DNA from: Rehmannia glutinosa
Taxonomy: Eukaryota; Streptophyta; Magnoliopsida; Lamiales; Orobanchaceae
Length of the DNA: 64,000 bases
Reading direction: 5' to 3'
NCBI GenBank assembly: GCA_016081115.2
Contig: CM071924.1
Coordinates: forward strand, 89,790,616-89,854,615
Positions 1 to 12,045 of this stretch are shown one piece after another (positions within the stretch are counted from its first letter, which is position 1; each line of letters begins with the position of its first letter). The notes below the pieces were generated by a model. It saw only the letters and a program-made list of their open reading frames with translations. It searched no databases and was not told the DNA's origin. A program made the position numbers and the translations under genes.

Positions 1-277
1 ATGTACTCTTAGACTGCCAGAAATAGTAAATTTCGCTTTTCGGGAGAAATTGGGAAAAAATGCGTTGAATGAATCAATGAAACCATTAAATTAAATTGAT
101 GATGTAAATGTGTTGAAGGGTAAACGATGTGTTTGTAACAATTGATTCACTTTGCAACATCATCTTTGAAACCCGTTGATTGCCCTCAAGGTTTACATTC
201 AGAGTTGGGGGTAAATATGGGAGTACAAGTTTAGAGTATGGGTATAACTGTAAAAAACAGCACAAAGCGGCTAGATT
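1..277. other. unassigned AT-rich sequence
   Basis: No coding, RNA or repeat signature was recognised in this stretch. It is the left flank of the retroposed insert that follows, ending at the first copy of its target duplication (278-292). Confidence 0.5.
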
Positions 278-292
278 AAGTGTAGACCAACC

Positions 293-1030
293 GAGAAAAC
301 AAAACCCTTTCTCTCTCTTCTTCCATTCTCTCTACCTTCTCTCTACATCCTCTCAACCACAAACCCCATTTTTCCCCCATTCCTCCAACAAGGAGGATGG
401 GGGAACAACTAAAATGCTCTAGTTTTTCGGTTTCTTGCATTTTCTCCCGGTTTGGGAGTGTATTTTTCCCCTTGTGGGACTTTAGTCTCTCTTAATGGGA
501 GTGTTTGGTTTCCCTTTGTGGGAATTTATTTTTGTTTTGTTTTTTATTTTTATTTTCATTTGTTATTTTTCAGATCTGACCATTTGGGTTCTAGATCTGG
601 TCTTTTGGATGCAGATCTGGAGGATGAATTTCAGATCTAGTGACTTTGGTGGTTGATAGACTGCAGAAAGTGGTTTCACAATGGTTTCATCGAAGAAAGA
701 CACGAGATGGAGTTGGATCTGGGTATTTTGATGATTGAAGGAAGGTTTTGTGACGGATTTGGAACTACTAGCCATTTGATGGAGTTTTGGTTTTATCTTT
801 TGTAACAAAATTTTTCATTTGTTATTTTTCCAAGCCTTGTATTTTTCTTTTCATTTGGGATTGTGACCACTTTTTGTGTGTTTATCTTGCAATTTTCAGT
901 CTTTCATTTTGAATCTGGAAAATTGCTTTCCATATGGATCGCTCTATGTAATCTTATGGATTGGGCTATTTAGCCTCTTTGTATGTTTTTTTTCTTCAGT
1001 TATATATAAAACTATCGTTTCGAAAAAAAA
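293..1030 (+). mobile_element. retroposed transcript-like insert with poly(A) tail
   Basis: The 15-base word AAGTGTAGACCAACC occurs at 278-292 and, identically, at 1031-1045. The second copy directly follows a run of A (1023-1032). A long direct repeat next to a 3' A tract is the mark of LINE-type target-primed insertion. The insert starts with a CT-rich, 5'UTR-like stretch (about 300-350) and ends in a T-rich, 3'UTR-like stretch. No long reading frame or LINE reverse transcriptase is visible, and 738 bp is long for a SINE, so a processed copy of a host transcript or a 5'-truncated element is most likely. The source gene is unknown. Confidence 0.65.
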
Positions 1031-1065
1031 AAGTGTAGACCAACCACAATATGTGATGTTTTAGC

Positions 1066-1280
1066 TAGAGGTGTCAAACGGGCCGTGCCGGCAAAAAATC
1101 AGGCAGGGGCAGGCCAAACAGTAATCGGACTGTTATTTTTGGAGTCTAGTCCGATCCATCCCACGAAAATACAAAGAAAAAATCGGGTCTAATGGCCCGG
1201 GCCAAAAAAGCCTGGCTTATTTCGGGCCTTAGAAAGTGTACCCAGTCCGACTTTACTTAGGACCAAAATTGACAGCTCTA
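1066..1280. mobile_element. hAT-like MITE (TAGAGGTGTCAA ends)
   Basis: The element starts TAGAGGTGTCAA and ends TTGACAGCTCTA, an imperfect terminal inverted repeat. The flanks GTTTTAGC (1058-1065) and TGTTTAGC (1281-1288) agree at 6 of 8 positions, as expected for an old 8-bp hAT duplication. The interior is GC-rich and has no credible frame. The ends resemble those of the better-preserved element at 52775-53425. Confidence 0.55.
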
Positions 1281-1689
1281 TGTTTAGCCCACACATACCA
1301 AACAATACTTGATGGGGCAACCAAACTACATAATGGGGCATAATGGATCTTAGGATTGGCATCTCTAATCCTTTGGCTTTTAAGCAGCCTCATTATTTTG
1401 GCCGAACCAATGGAGCCCTCAGTTTTCTTATGGCTTTTTAACTTAAAATTCTTTTTAAAATAAAAAAAAAAAACTAAAAAAGACTTAAAATGCCGGGCAT
1501 GAAATGGAGTCGCTTTTCTCGCCTTTCGCCTCTCCGAATCAAGGCCTAGCGACCCCAAGGCCCAAGCGGTCACACGATCACTTTTGTCGCCGGAGGGTGC
1601 AGGAGCGAGTATGTTGTAATAAACTTTAGTGAATAATATCACTTTAACCTAGGAGCCTTCATATCGAATTATCAAGAATCAAATACTAG
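1281..1689. other. unassigned sequence between MITE and copia LTR
   Basis: No gene or element could be named. An open frame on the minus strand (1253-1642) has no recognisable domain and crosses the end of the MITE, so it is treated as chance. Confidence 0.4.
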
Positions 1690-2074
1690 ATTGCGGAAAC
1701 ATACGAATCCATACTTGATTGAATCCTGGATCGACCTTACTAGATCTACACGTCTCAAGCTTTTTAAAGCACCATTTAGTTTTCTCGTAGGTTTTTTTTC
1801 GACGATGGGATATCGAATAGAATATCGTAGATGTGTGACTCTAGGACCATAACCCTTATATAACTGTTATATTGGGTATCCTATTTTAGCCCATCACTAA
1901 AATAGAAATAACACATTAAGTCTCTACACATTAAAGGACCACACCCTATTGGATACATTAAAGCCCAATTCCTTAAACTTTATTTGATCACTTATAAAAT
2001 GGGCTTAATCTTAATTGACAGTCTGATGCATAATTATTTCACATATAAGCCCAATGTTGGATTATGATCCAACA
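1690..2074 (-). repeat. 3' LTR of decayed Ty1/copia element (minus orientation)
   Basis: Read on the minus strand the LTR begins TGTTGGATCATAATCCAACA at 2074, directly after a purine-rich tract ending GTGGGAGAT (2075-2090), the usual copia polypurine tract. The outer end (about 1690) is estimated because no second LTR is available; the matching 5' LTR would lie in or beyond the gap. Runs of pyrimidines and 'gcccaa' words fill the interior. Confidence 0.55.
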
Positions 2075-5000
2075 ATCTCCCACTTGGGCTATATGTGTAA
2101 CCTTATAATTATGTATTGTAAAAATAACCATATGAGCTCAACTTTGTTGTCATAACCAAATGTATCTCATGAAACAATCACGGTCCATTAAGCGTGCCAA
2201 CATAGGATCAAAACGGCCTTCGTTACATTTATCGTAACTCAACCCATCAATGGTCACATATACAATTAAAGACATGGATCATGATGTGGATGTGTAGCAT
2301 GGAAATTTCATGAAATGTGATCTTAACATGTCTATTTCCAACTGGTCCACCTTACCTTAGTGAGATCAAACCATATGCCAGAATCAAAGTGTGAATATAC
2401 TGAAACTTTATTTCTGCAGAATAAAACCTTAATATATCCTTAAACTGAAGTGACTGAAAATGTGTCTACATTAAAAGAACGTTATAATTACAAACTCCCA
2501 CTAGAATTGAATATTCTTTAAAAAAATGTATATCCTGAACTGATTTGACACCCATATGAACAACAAGTTCATGAAACCTTTTTTGGTGACAATCCCTTAG
2601 TAAACAGATCCGTAATTATGGAGTTTGTATCGGTATGTTCTATAGACACCTGTCCACTTTGACTTATCTCTTTAACAATAGAAACTTGATCTATTTATAT
2701 TTAGTCTTCATCGAGCTCCTATTGTTTGGAATATAGCGTTGCTGACTCAATGTCACAAACTTCGGTGGTATTTTAATACCATCTACATATCTTGACCAAG
2801 TGACAAACTTTCGCAACTATAATCCATGATTTGGATGCCCCGTAACACGCTATGAATTTTGCAACCATGATAGAAAAGTCTATATGAAGATTTTTTAGAA
2901 CTCTTCCACAACTAGCAAAAATACATAGGCTAACTATGATATCACGTTATCTTGACATCGATAAAATCGAGTCGGTATACCGAATGATCTCAAACTAATC
3001 AACCTCGATATGTGAGCATGTAATCTATTTATTTATCCATAAGTACCTTAGACTTTTTATTGGTTTTTTCAAATATTGTATATTCCCGACTTACTCATAT
3101 ATCGCCAAGCATCCCTATAATGTATGCAATGTCAGAATGCGTAGATATCTGAGCATACATCGGACTCCTCTCTAGCGACATGCAAGGAATTTTTGCATTT
3201 CATTTTCCTTAAATCATTCTTAGGGCACCAATTGAGGGTAACTTGTCTCCACTTAGCAATAGAGTTATGATTTGGTTTATAACCCCCTGCATGTCATTTT
3301 GAAGGACCTTTTCGATATAGCTCTTTTGTGATAATCCAGTACTTTGAGAATAATCTCATTGTATTTATATCCTAACACAAAAGAGACATCACCAAAATCT
3401 TTCATCTCAAGATTCTTAATCGAAATCTCTTGGTGTTGTGCAATAAGCTGCTATATCGTTGATGACAAGAAAAATATCATCGACATACGAAACCAAAAAT
3501 ATATACTTGCTCCCACATAACCTCACGATATATTCGATCATCAACCAAATTCATCTCTAAACCCAATGAGATGATCAACGATGAGACTTTAAATACCATT
3601 GTTGAGATATTTGCTTGAGTCCATAGATGGATTTCTTAAGTTTGCAAACCATATTATTTGAGTCTTCCTGAACCACAAAGTTTTCTCGTTGTACCATATA
3701 ATTTGCCTCATCAATGTCACCATTGAGAAACAATGTCTTTACATCCATCTAATGTAGCTCAAGATTAAATTGTGTCATCAATTCCATTATAATCCTGAAA
3801 GAGTCTTTCAAAGAAATCAAGAAAAGTCTCTTTATAGTTGATGCCTTCCCATTTTGTACAAGGACAGGCTTTGTACATTCCCTCATTGCCTCTTGAATCT
3901 TTCATGGTGTTAAATATCCATTTGCAACCAATGAGTTTAGCACCTTATTGCAATGAGATAAGTTCCATCGTCATTGTCCTCATGGACTTAATCTATTCAT
4001 TCATGGGCATCCGTCCACTTTTGAGAGTTGGAACTTTACATGGCTTGATAGAAAATGATTGAATCCTCTTCCACCATTCCAATGCCAACCTCACTTTCTT
4101 TGAGAAGCACAATGTAATCATCGGTATTGCACTTCTTCTTTCGTAGTGGATCTCCTCAATGGCATAAGTTCTTGAGGTTGTATAGTTTGTTCATCCGGAA
4201 TAATTTATGAAGCAGGAGGTTCTCCTACATTGTCTTGATTTGTGTCTTAAACAAGGTCGGGAAAAATGCCTATCAATGCCAACAACACTGTGGGAACATC
4301 AACATATTCCTCTTCAAAGACAAAGTCCTTAACTCCGTCTACCCCCGCAAACTCAACATCCTCAAAGAACCAGGCATTTACCGACTAAATAAAAAGCACT
4401 TAGTTGTGGGATCATAAAACTTGTACCCTTTGGACTTTTGAGTATCAACAAAATAACAACTAAATGTCACGAAGTCTAGTTTATTCTCATTAGGATTGGC
4501 TGACATTCGCAAACATGCAAGTCTTGACTAAGCTTTTTGCCGTCCCCAAAGTTTATAAGGGATTACATTAGTCGCTTTAGTTGAAAACCTTACTAAGGAT
4601 ATATGTTGCGATCTTAAGTGCTTCTTTCCTAAGTGGTTCTAGTAAGATAGAATGCCTAATCATAATACTTACCATATCCTTAAGCGTTACATTTCATCTT
4701 TTAGCAACACTTATTCATAATGGCAAACCGAACTTAGTGTCTTTGTGAGGCGATATTGCATTCCCCTAGGAATTAACAAAGCGATCTGAGGCGTTGTTCA
4801 CTTGAACCATCATATCTGCCGTTGCATAAACCATCACGATCGGATGTGACAATTTTAATCCTTTTGTTGAGTTGATTCTCAACTTCGAGTCTTATAAGAT
4901 TTAAACACGTCTAGTGATTGTGACTTTTCATGAACAAGAACTTGTAGCCATAACTAAAATATCGTCTATGAAAGTTATTATATATTGTTGACCATTCAAG

Positions 5001-5139
5001 TAGCCGTAGGGAATGTTCCACAAATATCCATATATATAAGTTCTAAGACACCCGAAATCCAATTGGCTACAAATCTCTATTATTGGTTTGTTTTTCTACT
5101 TATACCTTTTGTACCTAAAAGTAGGGACTTGTTGGATGA
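2075..5139 (-). pseudogene. decayed Ty1/copia pol (integrase C-term, RT, RNase H)
   Basis: Conceptual minus-strand reading, broken by many stops and frameshifts, gives copia pol in the right order. About 4500-4300 reads like the integrase C-terminal region (FVTFSCYFVDTQKSKGY, FYDPTTKCFLF). About 3960-3880 matches the start of the reverse transcriptase (GCKWIF). About 3760-3690 reads MDVKTLFLNGDIDEANYM, the copia RT motif MDVKTAFLNG. About 3500-3430 reads YVDDIFLVI, the catalytic YVDD block. RNase H should lie in 3300-2100 but is hard to read. No gag is seen; the 5' part is lost in or before the assembly gap. The element is clearly inactive. Confidence 0.8.
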
Positions 5140-5239
5140 NNNNNNNNNNNNNNNNNNNNNNNNNNNNNNNNNNNNNNNNNNNNNNNNNNNNNNNNNNNNN
5201 NNNNNNNNNNNNNNNNNNNNNNNNNNNNNNNNNNNNNNN
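5140..5239. other. assembly gap (100 N)
   Basis: Exactly 100 N, the conventional length for a gap of unknown size. It separates the copia fragment on the left from the Tat-type Ty3 element on the right. Both elements lack an end that should lie here, so the true missing sequence may be several kb. Confidence 0.99.
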
Positions 5240-6670
5240 GTTGTTGTACTTCGTTCAATTACATGTGCTGAAGTACGGCCCCGGCCTCAGGAGAAGCGGC
5301 CGCGCGAGCAAGCCAGTAATGCCTCCATGTGTGGCTGATCATGCGTCAGATCATACGTATCTGCCCAGGACAAGCAGACTCTGGGCGTAGGCTGAGCCTG
5401 TAGTAGGGTAATATATTTGATATTTCTTTGCATTTTCATTTTCTTCGAAATATTAACCTTTTTGTTTTCACCTTTTAACGGTGATCATTTTACGTAGGGC
5501 GTGGCTTGGATTTGCGCGCGCACGCCCCATAAGCGTAAGGAACACGGCCGCGTCGGGCCGGCGCTATGGACCAGCCCGGGATCTGCGGAGCGGCTCGGAG
5601 AGCGGTCTCAAGGCTAGTCAACGCCCGCCCAGATGGTGTGCACGAGCGAAAAAGCCCCCTCTCCCGAAGGAGAATGGGGAATTGTGATTAAGAAGAGGGG
5701 CGGGGCCAAAAGGGCTGGTCGGACATCACCGAGTCTGCTCCTGTCACGGACTTTTGGGGTTGGTGCCCCGGACATTTTCGGACGATCTTGGCGGGGACAC
5801 TTTCCATCAGAGCCGGGTAAGGAGCTGCGAGGCTGCGAGGATGGTGGGGCAGAATCTCAATGGTTTATGGAGTTCGTAAGGTCTCCACGCCCGGCTGATG
5901 AGCAGGTAAGAAATTTGCACGAGGTCGGATGGGCAACGAGGATGTGGGCGAGGGTATGGACCGGCATTGAAAGGTTATGCTCGGAGATCGATTGGAAGGG
6001 AGAAGACCCGATACGTAATGGGGATGTCACGGGCGTATTCTTTGGATCTTGTGGCATATGATTGGGGGTATGGAAGAATTTGGAAAAAACGCCACCAAGA
6101 TCTGGGAAGGCTAATCGCTCTGCCCGAGGGGTCTGAAGTCTTTGAACTGGCGGAGGAAGCCGTGGCTCGGGCCGGCTTGGAGAAGGAGAAGAGCTCTTGA
6201 GAAGGAGGCGAGCGGGATCGGGCAGTAAGGTCGAGGAAATCTTGGGCGGGTCGCCAGAGCTGGGCGTCAAACCCGGCCATTTGCAAATCTTAGAAAGAAA
6301 TGGAGAAGCGTCTGGCCGTCTTGTCGTGAAGAAGCGAAGAGGCTACTGCGACCAGGTTGAGAGCTGCGTGTAGATGCCATCCGAGGTTTATAAAGGTTAG
6401 AGAGAAATATGCATTTATCTTGACTTGCGGACACGACGATTATCGAGGAAATCCTTACATGACCTGAAGGCGAGTAAGGCGATTGAGCGGCTTCGAGGAG
6501 ACACTTGCGGTAGAGGTGACCTCGGCGTCCGCCGCCCAACAGTTCGTTGATCTTTGCAGGAAGCAAGCCCGCCTCCTCGAGGAAAGAGAATTGGCTTCGA
6601 TCGGTAATGAAAATCCCTTCTGCTGGAGTTTAATGTTTCCCCCACTTTTTTTGGTTTTTATGTTTTGCTA
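5240..6670 (+). pseudogene. antisense coding-like region downstream of Tat integrase
   Basis: GC content rises sharply here and the plus strand shows overlapping, broken, charged reading frames (5481-5687, 5633-6061, 5967-6200, 6483-6671). The last contains a helix-like stretch QFVDLCRKQARLLEERE, followed by a stop and a T-rich, 3'UTR-like tail at 6640-6740. The region is antisense to the Tat gag-pol and lies between the integrase end (about 7090) and the expected 3' LTR, where several Tat elements carry an antisense ORF of unknown function. Frame breaks show it is no longer intact. A fragment of a captured gene is the alternative. Confidence 0.4.
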
Positions 6671-7089
6671 GTTGGCCTAGGCCTAGATGTAATGGGCTCA
6701 AGATGTAAATATTTTGAGGGAATGAAACCCTCTTTCACATTACTCGTATGCATTAGAATACTTGCTAAGTATTGTGCTCATTTTCCTTATGTTGCATAGC
6801 TTTGCCCTGGAATGACATATAGTGGGCTTTAGCTGCTATGTTCGTTTATGGAGTTTATGCTCGGAGCTTAAGCAGTCTTTGTGTTTAGAAGGTAGGTCGC
6901 CTTTTAAGCAAGCCTCCTTTATTGGCGATGCGAAGGGCGTGCAGGAGCGAGCAATGTCGGCGCTCGGCCATTGGCCGGCGATCCTCTATGATGCTCGGAT
7001 CTTTGCCGAAGGCCCCATTTACTCGCTTTGAGAGAGCTCACAAAATATCAAATGAAAGGATAAATTTTCAGAGCTCGCAAACTTGGTTT

Positions 7090-8673
7090 TCATTAATAGT
7101 ACCTTTTAAGGTATATTACATTCTATGGGTGGTCAAACTTTCTCTCCAAGTATTCCAACTAAATGCGCCCCATTAAACAAGATCTTCTTGCAAACGGACC
7201 TTCCCGGTCGGTTTAATGGGTCGGGCTCGATCCAGATTACTCTTTTGAGCGAGGTTGCCGAGCTTGAAAATTTCTTTCCCTCACTTTTGAGTTGTAATAT
7301 CTTTCACTTCTTTGCTTATATATAGCATTTCTCATCTCGGCATTGCATCTTTTCTCCTCGATAAGTCGGTGGGCTCGGAGCACGGCATTATGTTTTCTTT
7401 GGAAAAGTTTGCAACTCAAAGTAGGGGCTCGATTTCAATAGGAATGGCTGACACCGATGCCGTAGGCCAAAGAGAAATGTGTTTCCCGTGGCCGGTGTGT
7501 TGTTCATATGACCCGCAATGCCGGGTAACTCACCGAACCGATTGCCTTTGGACTCCTCTAATCTCGCCTTGATATATATTTGATGTCTTGTTAACTTAAA
7601 CTTCCAACTTGCCCATTGGGTAGGGTGATATGGAGTCAAAAATAATTTTTGATGCGAAGTCCTTCACAAAAATTTGAAACCTCCGGTTATCAAATTGCTT
7701 CCCATTATCGAGACAATTGAGTGCGGTATCCCGATCTGCCGATAATGGATTTTCATACAAAATTGGCGACCTTTTAAATCATATTTGCGGAGAGGTTGGC
7801 TTTCGGCCATTTTGTGAAATAGTCAGCTGCCACAATGGCATATTTCGCCCCCTTTGCGGTGGGGGTGGTACAATGAGATCCATGCCCCAACGGCAAGCGA
7901 CAGAGGCCCCATGGATTGAAGTAAAAACTCGGGGGGTACGTCCGATCGTGGTGCAAATTATTGGCACCTTTCGCATCTCTTGACAAGGTCGATTGCATAT
8001 TTTTCGAGAGACGGCCAAAAATATCCTTGTCTTATCAATTTGTAAGCTAACATTTGGCCCCGTGATTTCGCATATGCCCTCGTCTGCGACTCCCGGAGGC
8101 GCATAATCTGCATCTGTCTCAGGACAAGCAGAAGGGAGTGGGACGGAATACCCGTTTGTACGAGAATGTAAATCTATCGGTGTAAACGAAGCGACTTGAG
8201 CGCATAATGTTAAACCCGATTTTGTTTCAGAGTTGAATTCGTTTTTCTAAATCTTGGATGATGGGTTAAATCGGAGTCGGCTCGGCAACCGTTAGCATTT
8301 ATCTTAACTTCCCACGCTAGCGGCGGAGGCGGACCGATTGAGTAAGATTACATCTACTGTCGCCTCGGTCGGTTGTTTGGATGCAGCCAAGGCAAGCATC
8401 TTCTTGCATGTTCTTGGGAATATGAGAACTTACGCTTTAAAAGCGATAATTCTTTCTTGACCAAGTCGAGAATCTGGGCAATCTTTTGTTCTTTTGCCCC
8501 TGCTTCCCCTTAATTTGATAGGCGACCAATTGTGAATCACTATGCACCAATAGTTTCTTTAGTCCCATCGATGCGGCCATTTCATCTGCTGGAGAGCTTC
8601 ATACTCGGCCTCGTTGTTGAGTAAATCGAAGAGCTGGGCCTTACGAAAGATGATAATCTTTGCGTTTTGGATC
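7090..8673 (-). pseudogene. Tat Ty3 pol 3' part: second RNase H end and integrase
   Basis: Continues the pol that is cut at 31354. The minus strand reads LLNNEAEYEAL near 8620-8590, a typical RNase H motif. Integrase follows: zinc-binding remnant YAIDLVKRCERCQ near 8010, then KYAIVAADYFTKWPKA near 7830, the start of the catalytic core. The C-terminal end is NVIYLKRYY and a stop near 7090, the usual Ty3 pol terminus. Several frame changes separate these blocks (for example 7998-7774, 8018-7779 and 7639-7388 lie in different frames), so no active enzyme is encoded. Confidence 0.8.
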
Positions 8674-9199
8674 GATTATATAACACCCGTAAATTTTTAT
8701 AATTCATATCTTACCTTATTTTTATTATAATCAAATTCATATTAACTTATGTATACATTTTTATATTATATATATACTTTTATTTTTTTTAATAGTCAAT
8801 TATTGGATTAACTTTGGAGCATTACCCCTTTAATGCCAACCATCTCCATTATCATTATCCCCACTTTATACTACTTTACCACCTTAGCCCATTTGCCCAT
8901 GTTTTTGACAAACTTTAAAGAAAATCACCTCCATTTTCTTATTCTCAATTCCCTGACACAAATTTTTTTTAGAAGTACAACTTTGATTTCAACTTCACAT
9001 CTCAACTATCAATGAGAAAAACCAACACATACTTTCATTTCTCGCAAATTTTTCCATAGCATTCTCACGACTTGAGGCCCAAGCTTCATCTTTTTGTTGA
9101 AAAATTTAACTAATGAAGAATTTACAGTTTGATTTTCCCACTCATGAATGTCCGTGTGGGAGTATTTGTTTGTGTATGTGTTGGGTATGTGCGGTATAG

Positions 9200-9400
9200 T
9201 TATGTGTGTATTTATATATGTGTGTGTGTGTTCTATGTGTGTAATTATATATAATATATACATATATGTCATAAGTGTTACGTGTGCGTGTGTGTTGTAA
9301 TTATGAGTGTAATAGTGTGTGTGTGTGTGTGTGTGTGTTCTCACGAGGTGTGTGTAATATGAGAGTGTATGTGCGTGTTCTAGGTGTGTGTAGCGATGAG
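9200..9400. repeat. (GT)n microsatellite region in 5' LTR
   Basis: Interrupted GT/TG repeat, longest perfect run about 9316-9339. Its homologue in the 3' LTR is at about 29570-29601 and the two differ in length. Long open frames here on both strands are products of the repeat. Confidence 0.85.
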
Positions 9401-10254
9401 TTGTGTGTGAGTTTTGTCTCCGGAAATGAGTTATCACAGAAGGACGAAGAGAAGTCGAAGGCTACAAAGGGGCGACGAGAATGGGGTCTTTTTCGGTAGG
9501 GCCTTGAGTTTGAAAATTTGATAGAGATTAGGGCTAAATTTGGAATTTTGATGGTTTACATATTTGACCCCACAAGTTTCATTTAGTCCAAATTTCAAAT
9601 CAAAGTTTCCATAATTTTCTATTCGATCCCAAAAGTTTCAATTGAGTCTAAATTTTTTATTTAAAAAATTTTGGAATTTCAAATTAACCCACATAACTTA
9701 TTTATACTTTTTCTGGATTTTTCAATTTGACCTACAAATTTTCAATTTAGTCAAAAACTAAAATTCCTTTTAACTTCTTTCAATTAGACATCGAAACTTA
9801 TATTTTTAGTCAAATTTTCACTTATTAGAAAACCACAGGCTATTTTATAAGTATAATTATTTAAATTAGAAGTTACTACTTAATCTCTGGGCCTAAATCA
9901 TGTTAAATTTCTATTGTAGGTGACGAAGAACCGTATAATTAAGGCTTATACTTTTGAGCAATTTGTGCATCTACTTTTTATTTGTTGGTTGAGGTAGGGA
10001 TTAACTTATCACATTTTATGTGTATAATTCATTGTCTTTGTTAAATGCCTAAACCTGTTCAATTATGTGAATCACGCATTTTAAATGTTTACATGATATG
10101 CATAATTATGTGAATTATATGCTTTCGATGTATTACATGATATGCATAATTGTGTGGATTATATGCTTATAATGTGCTACATGATGTGACTAATTTTTAT
10201 AAATGACATGTTTTTTCATTACAATGTATGTCATGTATGTTTATGCAATTGAAA

Positions 10255-10398
10255 AAGAATATTTTTTGGCCTCGTACACGGAAAGGAAAATTTTGGCCAC
10301 GTGCCATGGGAAAGGAAAATATGGCATTAGTGTACACGGAAAGGAAAATTTTTGGCCCGCTACGTGCCATGGGAAAGGAAAATATGGTATTCGTGCAC
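10255..10398. repeat. G-box minisatellite of the LTR, left part
   Basis: Tandem units of about 55-65 bp that alternate GGAAAGGAAAATTTTTGGCC, CACGTGCCATGGGAAAGG and AATATGGTATTCGTGC. The array continues at 16535-16760; the Athila-like element has landed within it. The full-length homologous array in the 3' LTR is at 30520-30840. Confidence 0.85.
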
Positions 10399-12045
10399 TG
10401 TTACTTTATATTTTTAGCTTCACCGCAAGTGTACGGTGTAGTTTATAGAATAGGGTAAGCAAGGTCGTATCCACGAGACTAATAAATTAGTGCGCTAAGT
10501 ATTGAACCAAAATAGTTTTATTTTTATTTAGACGATCTTAATTGGATGATTTTTGTGGAGGTAAAGACAAAAATAACCACAAAAACACAAGATGAAAATA
10601 ATAATGGAATTATCAAGGGAATGAAATGGATTCCGGGTTATGGTTTCGATTAATATTCCTCTTGTTGTCCGATTTAATCAAAGCCAAAGTTATTATCAAT
10701 ATACCTATAAGACGATCACAACGTATTTTTTATCCTCCCTCTCGAGATGTATATAAAGTGTAGATTGAAATATCTATGCTAGCATCTCTACTCAACATAA
10801 GATACACAACTCCCAAAAAGTTCAAAGATCAAATATCCTCACAAATATTCACAAAACCTCTCGATTATGCAAATATTCATGTCAAGTACTCAAGATCTAA
10901 TATTGAAACTCATCTCTCGAATTATGAATCAATATATCAAACAAGTTAAATCATTGATCAAGTGATAAAACAAGAATAAGCTCAAATACTCAAATAGGCT
11001 TCAAGACATATAACTTCAACTAAGATTAAAACATTGATAAGAGTTGAATTAATCTACTTCCAAAACCGGAAATCACAAGATGTTTAGCTACCCATTACAA
11101 ATAAACAACTCATAACAAATTGTTCATATTCATAAGAAGCTAAAATGAAAGATTAAAGCACAAAGAATGAGAAAACTTAGGGAAATGGATAATCTCTCGA
11201 CAATCTTCAATCCTCAGCTCGATTCAACTCGATTCTTCCCTGAATCTTTCTTGATGAATTTGATGTGTTTCTTGTGTTCTTGGGTGTATTCCTGCCTTTC
11301 TCCCCGGTGTGCGCCCAAGTGGTATTTATACCTTTTTAAGTTTAGGTCAATTTGCTGTCATTTTTGGAGTTTTTGCACGAGAAACGCACGGTCGTGCGCC
11401 CACGCACGGGGTTACCCGTGCAAAGCCGTAGGAAAACATCCGATCTCTGTAGGGCGCACGGGTCGTGCGTCCACGCACGGGCTACCCGTGCGCCATCCCG
11501 TAGAAAACATCCGGTCTCTGTATGGCGCACGGAGTCGTGCGTCACGCACGGGTTATCCGTGCGCCACCCAAACGTCCAAATTTGTTTGTGGGGTATTCAT
11601 AAGAGTTGTAGCCCTCTCTTTTAGCTTTCCATAGCCACTTTAATCACTTTAATATCAATTTTGTAGAGAGAGTTATGGCCAAAATACTAAACCTACCGAT
11701 CTTGGAAATTCCATACGCGTTTGGATGTTCCTTGAGATAAATCTCCTTGTTGTTTGATCATCCATGCTTCTTTTGACACCACGACTCATCACTATGACTC
11801 TAGAATCCATATAGTTGGCTTCCAATTGGGTGTAATCGCTTTCGATTCGTGATGATTCAAGGTTGCAATGCTCGTATTTGTCACAAAATCACTCCAAATA
11901 TCGTTAAATTCCTACAAAACGAGCAAAGCGTAATATCTTTCCCACAAAGAGCGAATATATACCATTTCATACACGTTATTGCATGTTTATAAACAATTAT
12001 AGCCATAAATATGCCCTAAAATACATGCAAAACTCACACCTATCA
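10399..12045 (-). repeat. 3' LTR of Athila-like element
   Basis: Near-identical to 14878-16534, with shared stretches such as TTAGCTTCACCGCAAGTGTA near the plus-strand left end and ATGCAAAACTCACACCTATC at the right end. It carries three tandem copies of a GCACGGG-rich unit (about 11385-11570). It differs from the partner mainly by 1-3 base indels. Confidence 0.88.
11385..11575. repeat. GCACGGG tandem repeat in LTR
   Basis: Three units of about 65-70 bp, each made of GGGCGCACGGGTCGTGCG-like and GCACGGGTTACCCGTGCG-like halves followed by GAAAACATCCGGTCTCTGTA. Each half is close to palindromic (GCACGGG..CCCGTGC). The partner LTR carries the same array at about 15868-16055, and degenerate copies occur at 13572-13672. 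Confidence 0.85.

Noticed and set aside
1253..1642. 129-codon minus frame
   Set aside because: Starts in unassigned DNA and runs into the hAT-like MITE; no domain.
9009..9437. 142-codon minus frame rich in His and Thr
   Set aside because: Translation of the interrupted GT repeat of the LTR; not a protein.
11352..11634. Plus-strand frames rich in Arg and Cys
   Set aside because: Arise from the GCACGGG tandem repeat in the LTR.
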